A stretch of 59,884 nucleotides of DNA from Fulvimarina endophytica (lineage in GTDB: Bacteria > Pseudomonadota > Alphaproteobacteria > Rhizobiales > Rhizobiaceae). The notes under the pieces are model-generated. The model had not been told where the DNA came from and ran no database searches. It saw only the letters and a list, made by a program, of their open reading frames with translations. A program made the position numbers and the translations under genes. The stretch covers positions 7,501-67,384 of the forward strand of contig NZ_QURL01000011.1 in the NCBI RefSeq assembly GCF_003403015.1. Reading direction: 5' to 3'. The stretch's first letter is position 1; the number at the start of each line of letters is the position of its first letter. Shown in pieces: positions 45,254 to 53,228 of the stretch.

Positions 45254-45584
45254 GAGGCAGGTCCGTTGGATGCGTGAGGCCGGCAGCTTCCGCTCCGGCA
45301 GTCCGATCGCCGGCGGCGATTCTTGTCTATCATTCGGCGAACGGCCTCTTTATATAGGCGCCATCCGGCCGGGTCGAAAGGGACCCCGAACGCCGGGCGC
45401 CGCAGGTTTCGCGCGAAGCTCGCCGCGAGAGGCGGACGGACAGGCGCGCACGAAGACGTCAGACGGAGGGTTGCCCGTGACGAAGGACGACAGGACCGAC
45501 GGTTCCGCCCCCTCCTCCCAGGCGCCGGACCTCCATTCGGTCTGGGTGGCGGCGCGGATTCCGCATTTCAGGGAGAAGACAGCG
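45254..45584. other. Divergent intergenic region IscU-like gene / folE
   Basis: 331 bp. It contains TATATA at 45351-45356, the only such AT-rich hexamer nearby. Read on the minus strand, TTTCGA lies 17 bp upstream of it (45374-45379), giving a plausible promoter for the IscU-like gene. For folE, TTGTCT at 45324 is the nearest -35-like element, with a spacer longer than ideal. An open frame joins folE upstream to a GTG at 45477 but lacks family similarity. Confidence 0.4.
45351..45379 (-). promoter_or_regulatory. Possible promoter of the IscU-like/mntA/hepT/yidD run
   Basis: Minus-strand TTTCGA (45379-45374) and TATATA (45356-45351) are 17 bp apart, about 100 bp before the start at 45253. Match to consensus is three of six at -35 and good at -10. 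The palindromic -10 could also serve the other direction. Confidence 0.35.
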
Positions 45585-46208
45585 ATGGAAGCCGTGGTCA
45601 AGCCGTTTCCCGCAAGCGCCGGCACCGAGGCGGCGGGCCGTCCCGACCGCGCCGAGGCCGAGGAGGCCGTCCGCACGCTTCTGCGCTGGATGGGCGAGGA
45701 CCCGACCCGCGAAGGTCTCCTGGAGACGCCTGCCCGTGTCGTCAAAGCCTATGGCGAACTCTTCGGCGGCTACAAGCAGGAGGCCGGCGACGTGCTCGGC
45801 CGCACCTTCGAGGACGTGTCCGGCTACGAGGACATGGTGCTCGTCAAGGATATCGACTTCCATTCCCATTGCGAGCACCACATGGTGCCGATCATCGGCA
45901 AGGCGCATGTCGCCTACGTGCCGCACGGGCGCGTGCTCGGCCTGTCCAAGATCGCCCGCCTCGTCGACATCTACGGGCGGCGCCTGCAGACCCAGGAATC
46001 CATGACCGCCCAGATCGCCGACGCCATGCAGCGCCTGCTCCAGCCGGCGGGCGTCGCCGTCATGATCGAGGCCGAGCATCTGTGCATGTCCATGCGCGGC
46101 ATCCGCTCGCGCGGCGCGACCACCATCACCACCGCCTTCAACGGCGCCTTCAAGACCGATGCCGAACTGACCCGCCGGTTCATGAAGCTGAGCGGCCAGT
46201 CCACCTGA
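45585..46208 (+). CDS. folE: GTP cyclohydrolase I
   Basis: 207 residues from ATG at 45585, preceded by AGGGAG. It makes dihydroneopterin triphosphate from GTP, the first step of tetrahydrofolate synthesis. The zinc ligands lie in DIDFHSHCEHHMVPIIGKAH and EAEHLCMSMRGIR; GRVLGLSKIARLVDIYGRRL and RGATTITTAFNG are further conserved blocks. folE-hisI in series is a frequent rhizobial arrangement. Only 14 bp separate it from hisI. Confidence 0.95.
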   Translation: MEAVVKPFPASAGTEAAGRPDRAEAEEAVRTLLRWMGEDPTREGLLETPARVVKAYGELFGGYKQEAGDVLGRTFEDVSGYEDMVLVKDIDFHSHCEHHMVPIIGKAHVAYVPHGRVLGLSKIARLVDIYGRRLQTQESMTAQIADAMQRLLQPAGVAVMIEAEHLCMSMRGIRSRGATTITTAFNGAFKTDAELTRRFMKLSGQST

Positions 46209-46222
46209 GCGACCCCGCCATC

Positions 46223-46627
46223 ATGTCCGAACCCTTCGCATCCCCCGCTTCCGCCCGTGAGCAGGAAGAGGGCGAGACCTTCCGCCCGCGCTTCGATGCC
46301 GCAGGCCTCGTCACCGCCGTCGTCACCGACCACGAGACCGGCCGGCCGATGATGGTCGCGCACATGAATGCCGAGGCGCTGGACCTCACCCTCGAAACCG
46401 GCATCGCCCATTACTGGTCGCGCTCGCGCGGCTGTCTGTGGAAGAAGGGCGAAACCTCGGGAGCCCTCCAGAGCGTGCGCGACATCCATGTGGACTGCGA
46501 CCAGGATGCGGTCTGGCTGTCGGTCGTCTCGGCCAAGCCCGAGGACACCTGCCATACGGGGCGGAAATCCTGCTTCTATCGGCGGCTCGATTCAGACAGC
46601 AGAAAGCTCGTTGCCGCACACTCGTGA
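46223..46627 (+). CDS. hisI: Phosphoribosyl-AMP cyclohydrolase
   Basis: 134 residues from ATG at 46223. It opens the adenine ring of phosphoribosyl-AMP in histidine synthesis. Motifs: MMVAHMNAEALDLTLETGIA, YWSRSRGCLWKKGETSG (first zinc Cys), the magnesium-binding VDCDQDAVWL, and EDTCHTGRKSCFYRRL (remaining zinc Cys). It is the stand-alone HisI domain without HisE, as in other alphaproteobacteria. Confidence 0.94.
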   Translation: MSEPFASPASAREQEEGETFRPRFDAAGLVTAVVTDHETGRPMMVAHMNAEALDLTLETGIAHYWSRSRGCLWKKGETSGALQSVRDIHVDCDQDAVWLSVVSAKPEDTCHTGRKSCFYRRLDSDSRKLVAAHS

Positions 46628-46762
46628 GGGAAGGCGGCGCCGACGTGTTGAGCTGGCCCTTGCGATCGGACCCTCGCCCGAGACCATCGCGCCATCCGGG
46701 GGTCCGCGCGAGGTCCATGCTCGAAACGGACCGGCCGCGTCACGGGGGGTGAAGCGCAGGCG

Positions 46763-47776
46763 ATGATGAACCGAATGATCCACCGGCGCGACGCATCGGC
46801 CGCGAGTGTCACACCGGGCGAGACGGCGGACCCGCAAGGGGCCGGCGGCGCCGCCTCGGCAGGCGCCACCCCGAAGCGCCGCAAGGGCGACCGGGAGGGC
46901 ATCGCGCTCGCGCTCGGCGGCGGGGCTGCGCGGGGCTGGGCGCATATCGGCGTGATCCGCGCGCTGGAAGAGGCCGATATTCCCGTCTCGATGGTCGCGG
47001 GCACCTCCATCGGCGCGCTGGTAGGCGGCTGCTATCTCGCCGGCAAGCTCGACGACCTCGAAGCCTTCGCCCGCTCGCTGACCCGGCGCGGCATGTTCCG
47101 CTTCCTCGATTTCCATCTGGGCGGTGCCGGTCTCATCCGGGGCATGCGCCTGTCGGACCGGCTCACCGATTCCCTTCACGGCGTTGCCATCGAGGATCTG
47201 TCTCGGCCCTTCGTGGCGGTGGCGACGGATTCCCGGTCGGGCCACGAGGTCTGGCTCGACAGCGGCTCGCTGGTGCTCGCCATGCGCGCCTCCTATGCCC
47301 TTCCCGGCGTGTTCGGCCCGGTGGACTGCGCCGGGCGGCGCCTTCTCGACGGCGCGCTGGTCAATCCGGTGCCCGCCAATGTCTGCCGCACCATGGAGGA
47401 GAGGATGGTGGTCGCCGTCAATCTCAGCCACGACCTCTACGGCCGCGCCGCCGTGGTGCGCCTGTCTGCGCGGGACTGCGATCCCTCGAGCCCGGACTGG
47501 CGCGAACGCCGCAATCCCGAAGGCCGCGCCCGGCGCGAGAATTTCGGCATCGTGCGCTCCATGGTCGATGCCTTCAACATCATCCAGGACCGGATCTCGA
47601 GGTCACGGCTCGCCGGCGATCCGCCGGACCTGTCGCTCAATCCGCGGGTGCGCGAGATCGGCCTGTCGGAGTTCAACCGCGCGGCCGAGGCGATCGATCT
47701 CGGCTACGAGGCGGCGAGCGCCCGCATCTCCGAGATCAGGCAAATCGCGAGGGAAATCTCGGGCGATCGCGACTGA
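46763..47776 (+). CDS. Patatin-like phospholipase family protein
   Basis: 337 residues, no signal peptide. After a disordered N-terminus of about 45 residues comes the patatin domain: oxyanion loop LALGGGAARGWAHIGVI, nucleophile elbow MVAGTSIGALVGG (Ser-Asp dyad serine), and LLDGALVNPVPANV with the catalytic Asp in DGA. It should act as a lipid acyl hydrolase at the cytoplasmic membrane face. In several rhizobia it follows hisI in the same way; the biological substrate is unknown. An alternative start two codons later changes little. Confidence 0.9.
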   Translation: MMNRMIHRRDASAASVTPGETADPQGAGGAASAGATPKRRKGDREGIALALGGGAARGWAHIGVIRALEEADIPVSMVAGTSIGALVGGCYLAGKLDDLEAFARSLTRRGMFRFLDFHLGGAGLIRGMRLSDRLTDSLHGVAIEDLSRPFVAVATDSRSGHEVWLDSGSLVLAMRASYALPGVFGPVDCAGRRLLDGALVNPVPANVCRTMEERMVVAVNLSHDLYGRAAVVRLSARDCDPSSPDWRERRNPEGRARRENFGIVRSMVDAFNIIQDRISRSRLAGDPPDLSLNPRVREIGLSEFNRAAEAIDLGYEAASARISEIRQIAREISGDRD

Positions 47777-47814
47777 CGGACGCCATGGCCCACCGGGGCC
47801 GGCCATGCCGTCCG
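47777..47814. terminator. Long hairpin between convergent patatin and CBS genes
   Basis: CGGACG-C-CATGGCC pairs with GGCCATG-C-CGTCCG: 13 pairs around one C-C mismatch with a 10-nt loop, starting immediately after the patatin stop. No U-run follows on either strand. Its position between two convergent genes suggests a shared transcription end. Confidence 0.55.
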
Positions 47815-47848
47815 CCCCCGGACCACAGGCGCCCGTCTTCAAGGCTCC

Positions 47849-48283
47849 TCAGGTCGTGTGGATATAGTCGCGCAGATTGCTGGCTTCCGCCTCGGCTTCC
47901 GAGATCTTGCGCTTGACCACGTCTCCGATCGACACGAAGCCGCTTAGGCGGCCATCCGCATCGGTGACCGGCAGATGGCGGAACCGGCGCTCGGTCATCA
48001 GGACGAGCGCCTGATCGATGGTCATGTCTTCGGTGGCGGTGACGACGCGCGGGGTCATCGCGTCCTTGACCGACTGCTTCAGACTGTCCGGCCCGCTCTT
48101 GCCGACCACGCGCACGATGTCGCGTTCCGAGACGATGCCGGCGACGCCGCCCTCGCCATCGGTGAGGACGATCGCGCCGATGCGCCGTTCCGAGAGCAGC
48201 TTGGCGACCTCCGCCAGGGTCACGTCCGCGGACATGGTGGTCACGTCCCGGCCCTTGTCCTCCAGTATCCGCTTGATCGTCAT
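47849..48283 (-). CDS. Tandem CBS-domain protein
   Basis: 144 residues made of two CBS motifs: residues 8-60 (TLAEVAKLLSERRIGAIVLT, GIVSERDIVRVV) and 75-130 (VVTATEDMTIDQALVLMTER, GRLSGFVSIGDVVKRK). Stand-alone CBS pairs bind adenosyl nucleotides and regulate partner proteins in the cytoplasm. It resembles the small CBS proteins common in Rhizobiales. The partner is not identifiable. It is followed by the rhomboid gene's upstream neighbour relation in reverse: both are on the minus strand, 86 bp apart, with rhomboid transcribed first. Confidence 0.92.
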   Translation of the reverse strand: MTIKRILEDKGRDVTTMSADVTLAEVAKLLSERRIGAIVLTDGEGGVAGIVSERDIVRVVGKSGPDSLKQSVKDAMTPRVVTATEDMTIDQALVLMTERRFRHLPVTDADGRLSGFVSIGDVVKRKISEAEAEASNLRDYIHTT

Positions 48284-48369
48284 GCCCGTTCACTCCCTCA
48301 CTGGCAGAACACGTCCCGCCCATGGTGCGACGGCGCGGGCTTCCTCGCAAGTCGCCAAACGGGTAGTGA

Positions 48370-49122
48370 TCAGATCGCCGGGCGGCCGGGTCCGATCGTG
48401 TCGCGGCGATCGAAGAGGGCAAATCCCAGAAAGCCGAAGATGAAACCGCCGAGATGGGCCTGCCAGGCGACGTTGCCCGGGCCGAACGCGCCGCCGAGAC
48501 CCGTGGAGAAGGCCAGATTCGTCACGAAGAAGACGGCGACGAAGACGACGACCGTCCGGTTGGTGAGACAGGAGAGGATCGGCTCGAGCGGCAGGCGCGC
48601 GCCTGCCCGCATCAGGCCGATGCCGCCGGCCCGCGGAAGCGCGAAGCGGCACGCACCGCCCATCAGCGCCGAAACGCTGCCCGAGGCGCCGATCATCGGC
48701 GCGAGGAGGCCGGGCTCGAAGACGTAGAACAGGGCCGCGCCGGCGACCGAACCCGCGATCATGAAGGCGAGGAAGCGCTGGGCGCCGATGCGCCGGGCGA
48801 CCGGCGTGCCGAAGACGAGAAGCCACAGACAGTTGAGGCCGACATGCATCCCGTCGCCGTGGAGAAGCAGATAGCTGGCCGGCGTCCAGGCGCCGGCACC
48901 GGGCTCGCGCACCAGGCAGAACTCGGCGAGATCGGCATAGCAGCCCGGAATGAAGGAGAGATTCAGGATCATCCAGCCTTCGACGAGCGGACTTGCCAGA
49001 TAGACCCGGAAAACGTGGATGACGACGAGAAGCGCGATCACGCCGAGCACGACGTTGGGCGTGTTGAAGGCCGGCGGCTGGCGGCGGCGGATCGGCGTAT
49101 AGGGATCGGGTTGGGGCGTCAC
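48370..49122 (-). CDS. Rhomboid-family intramembrane serine protease
   Basis: 250 residues with six membrane helices. The catalytic serine is in MIGASGSVSALMGG (Ser147 of GASG) and the histidine in AWQAHLGGFIFGF (His223). GDGMHVGLNCLWLLVFG supplies the H-x3-N of helix 2. Its loop 1 carries two extra cysteines (GCYADLAEFCL), unusual but not disruptive. Rhomboids cut transmembrane segments of other proteins; no substrate is suggested by neighbours. Confidence 0.92.
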   Translation of the reverse strand: MTPQPDPYTPIRRRQPPAFNTPNVVLGVIALLVVIHVFRVYLASPLVEGWMILNLSFIPGCYADLAEFCLVREPGAGAWTPASYLLLHGDGMHVGLNCLWLLVFGTPVARRIGAQRFLAFMIAGSVAGAALFYVFEPGLLAPMIGASGSVSALMGGACRFALPRAGGIGLMRAGARLPLEPILSCLTNRTVVVFVAVFFVTNLAFSTGLGGAFGPGNVAWQAHLGGFIFGFLGFALFDRRDTIGPGRPAI

Positions 49123-49275
49123 GGGTTCGGGTCCGGCCTTCTCGGGTTCTGATACGGGATGCGCGGAACCGCGCCAGCTTCATGCGAGGCGTTCGTCCCC
49201 ACTCGCCACTCATACCAGCGGATATGTGAAAGCATCGCTTCCGAATATCCGTTGGCAGCCCGAGCGGGGCCTAAA

Positions 49276-49338
49276 GCATCGGGGCGAAAAGGGGATCCGG
49301 TTTTCGGATCATCCGATGCGTCGGCGAGAAAGCGGAGC
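49276..49338. repeat. Dispersed palindromic intergenic repeat, copy 2
   Basis: Second copy of the element at 23429-23491, about 51 of 63 positions identical. Here the symmetry is better kept: GCATCGG at the left end pairs with CCGATGC at 49313-49319, and GATCCG / CGGATC form an inner stem around GTTTT. It lies in an untranscribed-looking region between rhomboid and the BCCT gene. Confidence 0.65.
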
Positions 49339-49743
49339 CTCGCCGGACGTGGATCGACCCCAAGGGGACAATTCACGTCCGGCGGTATGATAGGGCACCG
49401 GACGGCAAAGTGGTGTCGGGCCCCCCATGTTCCGGATCGGAAATGAGACAAGTCCGGGTCGACCTTCCGGTCGAAGGACGCGCCAGCGCCGGCCACCGGG
49501 CAAAAAAGAGGCCGCACACCGCGACGGGCGCGGCGGCGGCCTTGAAGAGATCGGCCGGAGACCTGGAGGTCAGTCCCGTCCCGGCGAAACGATCCGTGCT
49601 GCGGATCGAGAACCAACGCTCGTTCCTCCGATCGATAACCCGGCCGCCTGCGGCGCGCAAAGCATTCCGTTCGGCGTCGTTAACGCGGTGGGCGAGGCCC
49701 GATTACCGTGATGGTGTGGGCACCGCGGTGGAAGGAGACGAAG

Positions 49744-49769
49744 GGGCGGCGGGCGAGAGGACGCCGCCC
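49744..49769 (-). terminator. Probable terminator of the BCCT transporter gene
   Basis: GGGCGGCG and CGCCGCCC form a perfect 8-bp stem with a 10-nt loop, starting 12 bp past the stop codon. On the minus strand it is followed by CTTCGTCTCCTTCC, pyrimidine-rich but not a pure U-run. Confidence 0.5.
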
Positions 49770-49780
49770 ACCCCGTGGCC

Positions 49781-51439
49781 TCAGCCCCGGTTCTCGCCCT
49801 CGGGAAGAAGGCGCGGCGGGCCTTTGAGAAGCTTTTCGTCCACGAAGGGGCTCGGCGAGGCCGCTTCCGCCTCCTCCTCGGACCGGTACCACTGTTCGTT
49901 GCGATAGAGCGGCAGCTTGTCCCGGCCGAGCGCCCGGATGAGGCCCCACATCAGGACGAAGAGGACGAAGGCGAAGGGGAAGCCGGCGACGACGGCGGCC
50001 GCCTGGAGCGCGTTGAGGCCGCCCGCCGCAAGGAGAATGGCGGCGATCACGCCCTCGGTCGAGACCCAGAACAGGCGCTGGATCTTGGGCGGATCGTCGT
50101 GTCCGCCGGCCGTCAGCATGTCGATGACGAAGCTGCCGGAATCGGAGGAGGTCACGAACCAGACGACGATCATCACCACGATCAGCCCCTGGATGAAGGT
50201 GGTCAGCGGATAGGACTCCATCAGCACGAAGATCGTGTTGCCGTAGCTCTCCTTGGTGGCTTCGATCAGCCCCGGATCGCCGGCAAGGCTCATCTCGATC
50301 GCAACGCCGCCGAAGGCGGTGAACCAGAAGAACAGGATCGTCGCCGGAATGAACATGATGCCGAGCATGAATTCCCGGATCGTGCGTCCGCGCGAGATGC
50401 GGGCGATGAAGATGCCGACGAAGGGCGACCAGGAGACCCACCAGGCCCAGTAGAAGATCGTCCAGTCCACCTGCCAGTTGGTATCGGAATAGGCCTCAAC
50501 CCAGGTTCCGAGATCGACGAGGGAGCTCAGATAATTGCCGGTGTTCTCGACGAAATGGTCGAAGATCGAGAGCGTCGGGCCGAAGATCACCGCGAAGGAC
50601 AGGAGCGCGAAGGTGAGCCAGATGTTGAAGGCCGAAAGCCGGCGGATGCCGTCGTCGAGCCCCATCATCACCGACACGCCCGCGCAGGCGGTGATGATCA
50701 CGATGAGAATGATCTGGACGAAGGGATCGGTCGGAATGTCGAACAGCATCTGAAGGCCGTCATTGACCTGGATGACGCCGAGCCCGAGCGTCGTCACGAT
50801 GCCGAACATGGTGCCGAACACCGCGAGGATGTCGACCGTATGCCCCCACGGACCGTAAATCCTCTTGCCGATCAGCGGATAGAGCGCCGAGCGGATCGAG
50901 AGCGGCAGGCCGTGGCGGTAGTGGAAATAGGCGAGCGACAGGCCGACGATGGCGTAGATCGCCCAGGCATGCAGGCCCCAGTGCATGAAGGACAGCACCA
51001 TCGCCTCGCGGGCGGCCGCCACGGTCTCGGGCTCCTGAAGCGGCGGCGCGAAGAAGTGATAGAGCGGTTCGGCGACCCCCCAGTAGAGGAGGCCGACGCC
51101 GATGCCGGCCGAAAACAGCATCGCGGTCCAGTTGAACAGGCTGTATTCGGGCTTTTCCGTCTGGGCGCCGAGGCGGATATCGCCGAACCGGCTGAAGGCG
51201 AGGAAGAAGCTCATGACGAGCGCGGCGTTCACGAGGATCACGAACACCCAGCCGAACTTGTTGGCGATCTCGTTCTGAAGGAACGGGAAGACCTCGGAGG
51301 CGACTTCGGTGAACAGGGCGCCGAACAGGATGAAGCCCAGGATCAGCACGGCGGAGACGATGAAGACCGGTCGGCTGACATGGGGGAAGGGTCCGAGTGA
51401 CCCCGTCTTGACCGAAAGCTCCTTCTCCGACTGCTCCAT
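49781..51439 (-). CDS. BCCT-family betaine/choline/carnitine transporter
   Basis: 552 residues from ATG at 51439, with twelve membrane helices. The family signature is present: FSAGIGVGLLYWGVAEPLYH in the substrate-binding region and WTIFYWAWWVSWSPFVGIFI with the conserved tryptophans. FVTSSDSGSFVIDMLTAGG is the later signature. It imports a quaternary ammonium compound with Na+ or H+, for osmoprotection or as carbon and nitrogen source. The short N-terminal and C-terminal cytoplasmic tails lack the long charged extension used for osmosensing in BetP. The exact substrate is undetermined. Confidence 0.94.
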   Translation of the reverse strand: MEQSEKELSVKTGSLGPFPHVSRPVFIVSAVLILGFILFGALFTEVASEVFPFLQNEIANKFGWVFVILVNAALVMSFFLAFSRFGDIRLGAQTEKPEYSLFNWTAMLFSAGIGVGLLYWGVAEPLYHFFAPPLQEPETVAAAREAMVLSFMHWGLHAWAIYAIVGLSLAYFHYRHGLPLSIRSALYPLIGKRIYGPWGHTVDILAVFGTMFGIVTTLGLGVIQVNDGLQMLFDIPTDPFVQIILIVIITACAGVSVMMGLDDGIRRLSAFNIWLTFALLSFAVIFGPTLSIFDHFVENTGNYLSSLVDLGTWVEAYSDTNWQVDWTIFYWAWWVSWSPFVGIFIARISRGRTIREFMLGIMFIPATILFFWFTAFGGVAIEMSLAGDPGLIEATKESYGNTIFVLMESYPLTTFIQGLIVVMIVVWFVTSSDSGSFVIDMLTAGGHDDPPKIQRLFWVSTEGVIAAILLAAGGLNALQAAAVVAGFPFAFVLFVLMWGLIRALGRDKLPLYRNEQWYRSEEEAEAASPSPFVDEKLLKGPPRLLPEGENRG

Positions 51440-51729
51440 GACGTCCCTACCCCTGTTTCGCGTTCTCCGGACGCCGGAGACGTCCGGCGGGTCGTCACAC
51501 TGCAGATAGAAGCAGATCGCGTGCGACAACCACGTGAACTGCCGCAAGACCGGTCATGGGCAAATTGCAGGCACGGGAGCGATCACGTCCTCGTCAGAAG
51601 ACGGCATGGCGGGAAATATCCCGCTCCCGGGGCACGCGATGCGGTGGCTGGTGATGCAACCCTTTGGCATCGCCGCGCATTTACGGGGCAAGTCAATTTT
51701 CCGATCAACGAAGAATGAGGCTCGAACCC

Positions 51730-51825
51730 ATGATCCGCAGCATCTTGAAGGCGCTTTTCGTCGGATGGGTCACCAAGAAGATCACCGGGCGTGGAAGCAA
51801 CCGGCGCGCACCGCGCCGCTACTGA
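51730..51825 (+). CDS. Probable 31-residue basic microprotein
   Basis: ATG ATC CGC opens a 31-codon frame with GAGG nine bases before it and TGA at 51823-51825. An in-frame ATG at 51715 would give five more residues but lacks a site. The product is an amphipathic or membrane-touching N-terminal helix (MIRSILKALFVGWVTKK) followed by a basic tail ending NRRAPRRY. It carries nine Arg/Lys and no acidic residue. Two consecutive hairpins, the second a textbook terminator, follow the stop. The compact unit of ribosome site, frame and terminator supports a real gene between the BCCT and catalase-like genes. A small RNA instead of, or as well as, a protein is possible. Confidence 0.5.
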   Translation: MIRSILKALFVGWVTKKITGRGSNRRAPRRY

Positions 51826-51840
51826 CACCATTCCCGGCCA

Positions 51841-51902
51841 CCCGCCCGGCGCCTTGTGCCAGGCGGGTCCCGATCAGGGGCTGGCTTCGAGCCGGCCCCT
51901 TT
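51841..51902 (+). terminator. Tandem hairpins ending in an intrinsic terminator
   Basis: The first stem is CCCGCC-C-GGC paired with GCC-A-GGCGGG (51841-51867). The second is GGGGCTGGCT paired with AGCCGGCCCC around TCG (51877-51899, one G-T wobble), followed by TTTCGTTTG. The second is the strongest intrinsic terminator in the window on the plus strand. Only the 31-codon frame lies upstream on that strand within 10 kb, so it must serve that gene or a small RNA. Confidence 0.7.
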
Positions 51903-51946
51903 CGTTTGCGCCGTTGTCCCTCGACCGGCGTCGCAGCGCCGGCCCC

Positions 51947-53056
51947 TCAGGCCGGCACCTCATCGAGCGATTTCGGCTCGTGGAACGGGCAGCCGTTGAG
52001 GGTGGAGCGCAGTTCGGCGCTCTTGTCGTAGGCGCGCCGGCGCACCCGGTTGACGCCGCCGAGCGGACGATGGGCGGCGAGCCCCGTCCAGGGCGAGAAG
52101 CGGATCTCGTCGTCCAGCCGTTCGTTGCGCGTCGCCTCGAATGCGGTCTGAGGCTCGATCGTCACCTCGGCCACCGTGACGAAGGGGCTGAGGTCCTCGG
52201 ACCATTCCACCGACGGGTCCTCGACGGGCATCGCGATGAGGTCGCGGCACAGCTGCACGCGCAATTCGAAGGTTCCGCCCGCCTCGCCGGTCGCAGCGTT
52301 CATCTCCTCGCGAAGCGCATCGGCCCGCCCCTTCACGGCGATCTCCTCGCCCGCGAGAGCCTTGGGCTTTCCGGAGGCCGGCGCGAACTGGAGCTTGGCG
52401 ATATAGTCGCCATAGCGATAGGCCGTCTGGGTGAAGAAGGTCTGGCCGAGGGGATGGGTGTCCGGCGCACCGCCCAGCGTTTGGAGCGTGGGAGACCCGC
52501 CGAGACCCGACTTTTCGAGCCCCTTCTCCACGGTCTGGAGAAAGGCGGAGGCGAGTTTCTTGAGGCCCTCCGCCCGGTCCGTCGTCGCAGCGAGCGCCTT
52601 GAGCGTGCGGGCGAAGTCCTTGGCCGACGGCGCCGAGAAGACCGGACCGTTGATCATCACGAAATCCTGCGTCGTCTCGCCTTCCGAGCCCGGCAGGCGT
52701 TCGCCGCCCTTCACGTCCAGCACCTTGATCGCGAGACCGCGCGGCACGGAGACCTCGTCGTGAAGGATATCGCCGGGATTGGTGGAAAAGCGCAGGATCA
52801 CCGGATGCTCGCCGGGGGAGGCGAACAGACCCTGGGCCAGTTCCTCGGGCAGGTTCTCCCGGATCCGCATCCGGCCGACGAGCTCGCCGTGGTTCTTGGC
52901 GTGGACGCCGCGCGCCGCCCGGCCCTCCTCGGCCTTGGTTCTCCTGACGATGTAATCGAAGCTTTTCTCGAGGCTTTCGTTCGTCTTCGCCTCGTCGTCC
53001 TCGCTCGTCTCGACGATCGGACTGAACCGGATCGGATCGGGGATGGAAGTGGTCAT
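51947..53056 (-). CDS. Catalase-family haem protein
   Basis: 369 residues, about three quarters of a classic catalase. ARGVHAKNHGELVGRM gives the distal His block, HPVILRFSTNPGDILHDEVS matches the catalase core, and RGLAIKVLDVKG follows. The C-terminal proximal region NRVRRRAYDKSAELRSTLNG supplies the Tyr haem ligand in R-x-x-x-Y style. These reduced relatives are often annotated catalase-like and may act as peroxidases or peroxygenases. No signal peptide. GCPFHEP near the end is typical of the subgroup. It lies downstream of the PP2C-kinase gene with a 172-bp gap. Confidence 0.85.
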   Translation of the reverse strand: MTTSIPDPIRFSPIVETSEDDEAKTNESLEKSFDYIVRRTKAEEGRAARGVHAKNHGELVGRMRIRENLPEELAQGLFASPGEHPVILRFSTNPGDILHDEVSVPRGLAIKVLDVKGGERLPGSEGETTQDFVMINGPVFSAPSAKDFARTLKALAATTDRAEGLKKLASAFLQTVEKGLEKSGLGGSPTLQTLGGAPDTHPLGQTFFTQTAYRYGDYIAKLQFAPASGKPKALAGEEIAVKGRADALREEMNAATGEAGGTFELRVQLCRDLIAMPVEDPSVEWSEDLSPFVTVAEVTIEPQTAFEATRNERLDDEIRFSPWTGLAAHRPLGGVNRVRRRAYDKSAELRSTLNGCPFHEPKSLDEVPA

Positions 53057-53228
53057 GTCTCGCCCTTCTGGATCGTGATCGCACCGCGACTTCCAGTCAG
53101 ACGGACCGAATGCGTGTGCTTCCTGCGAAACGAAATGATTCAGACGTGAATGAGTTCACGGCGAGTTCGAGAGGAAGTCGTCGCATGGGCGTCTCGCGGG
53201 CCTTGCCCGTCCTTCGCGCTGCATCCCG

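Larger units (their letters stand above)
49123..49780. other. Long intergenic region with repeat and hairpins
   Basis: 658 bp without a gene I can support. Short open frames of about 95 codons on both strands show no recognisable protein and have frame-shadow composition. It contains an extended hairpin CGGATAT / ATATCCG at 49219-49251 with additional inner pairing (GAAAGC and GCTTC), the repeat at 49276-49338, and the terminator-like stem at 49744-49769. Confidence 0.5.

Noticed and set aside
49373..49660. A possible 95-residue protein in the long intergenic region
   Set aside because: No recognisable family, no ribosome site, and arginine/alanine-rich composition; the opposite strand has an equally long frame.
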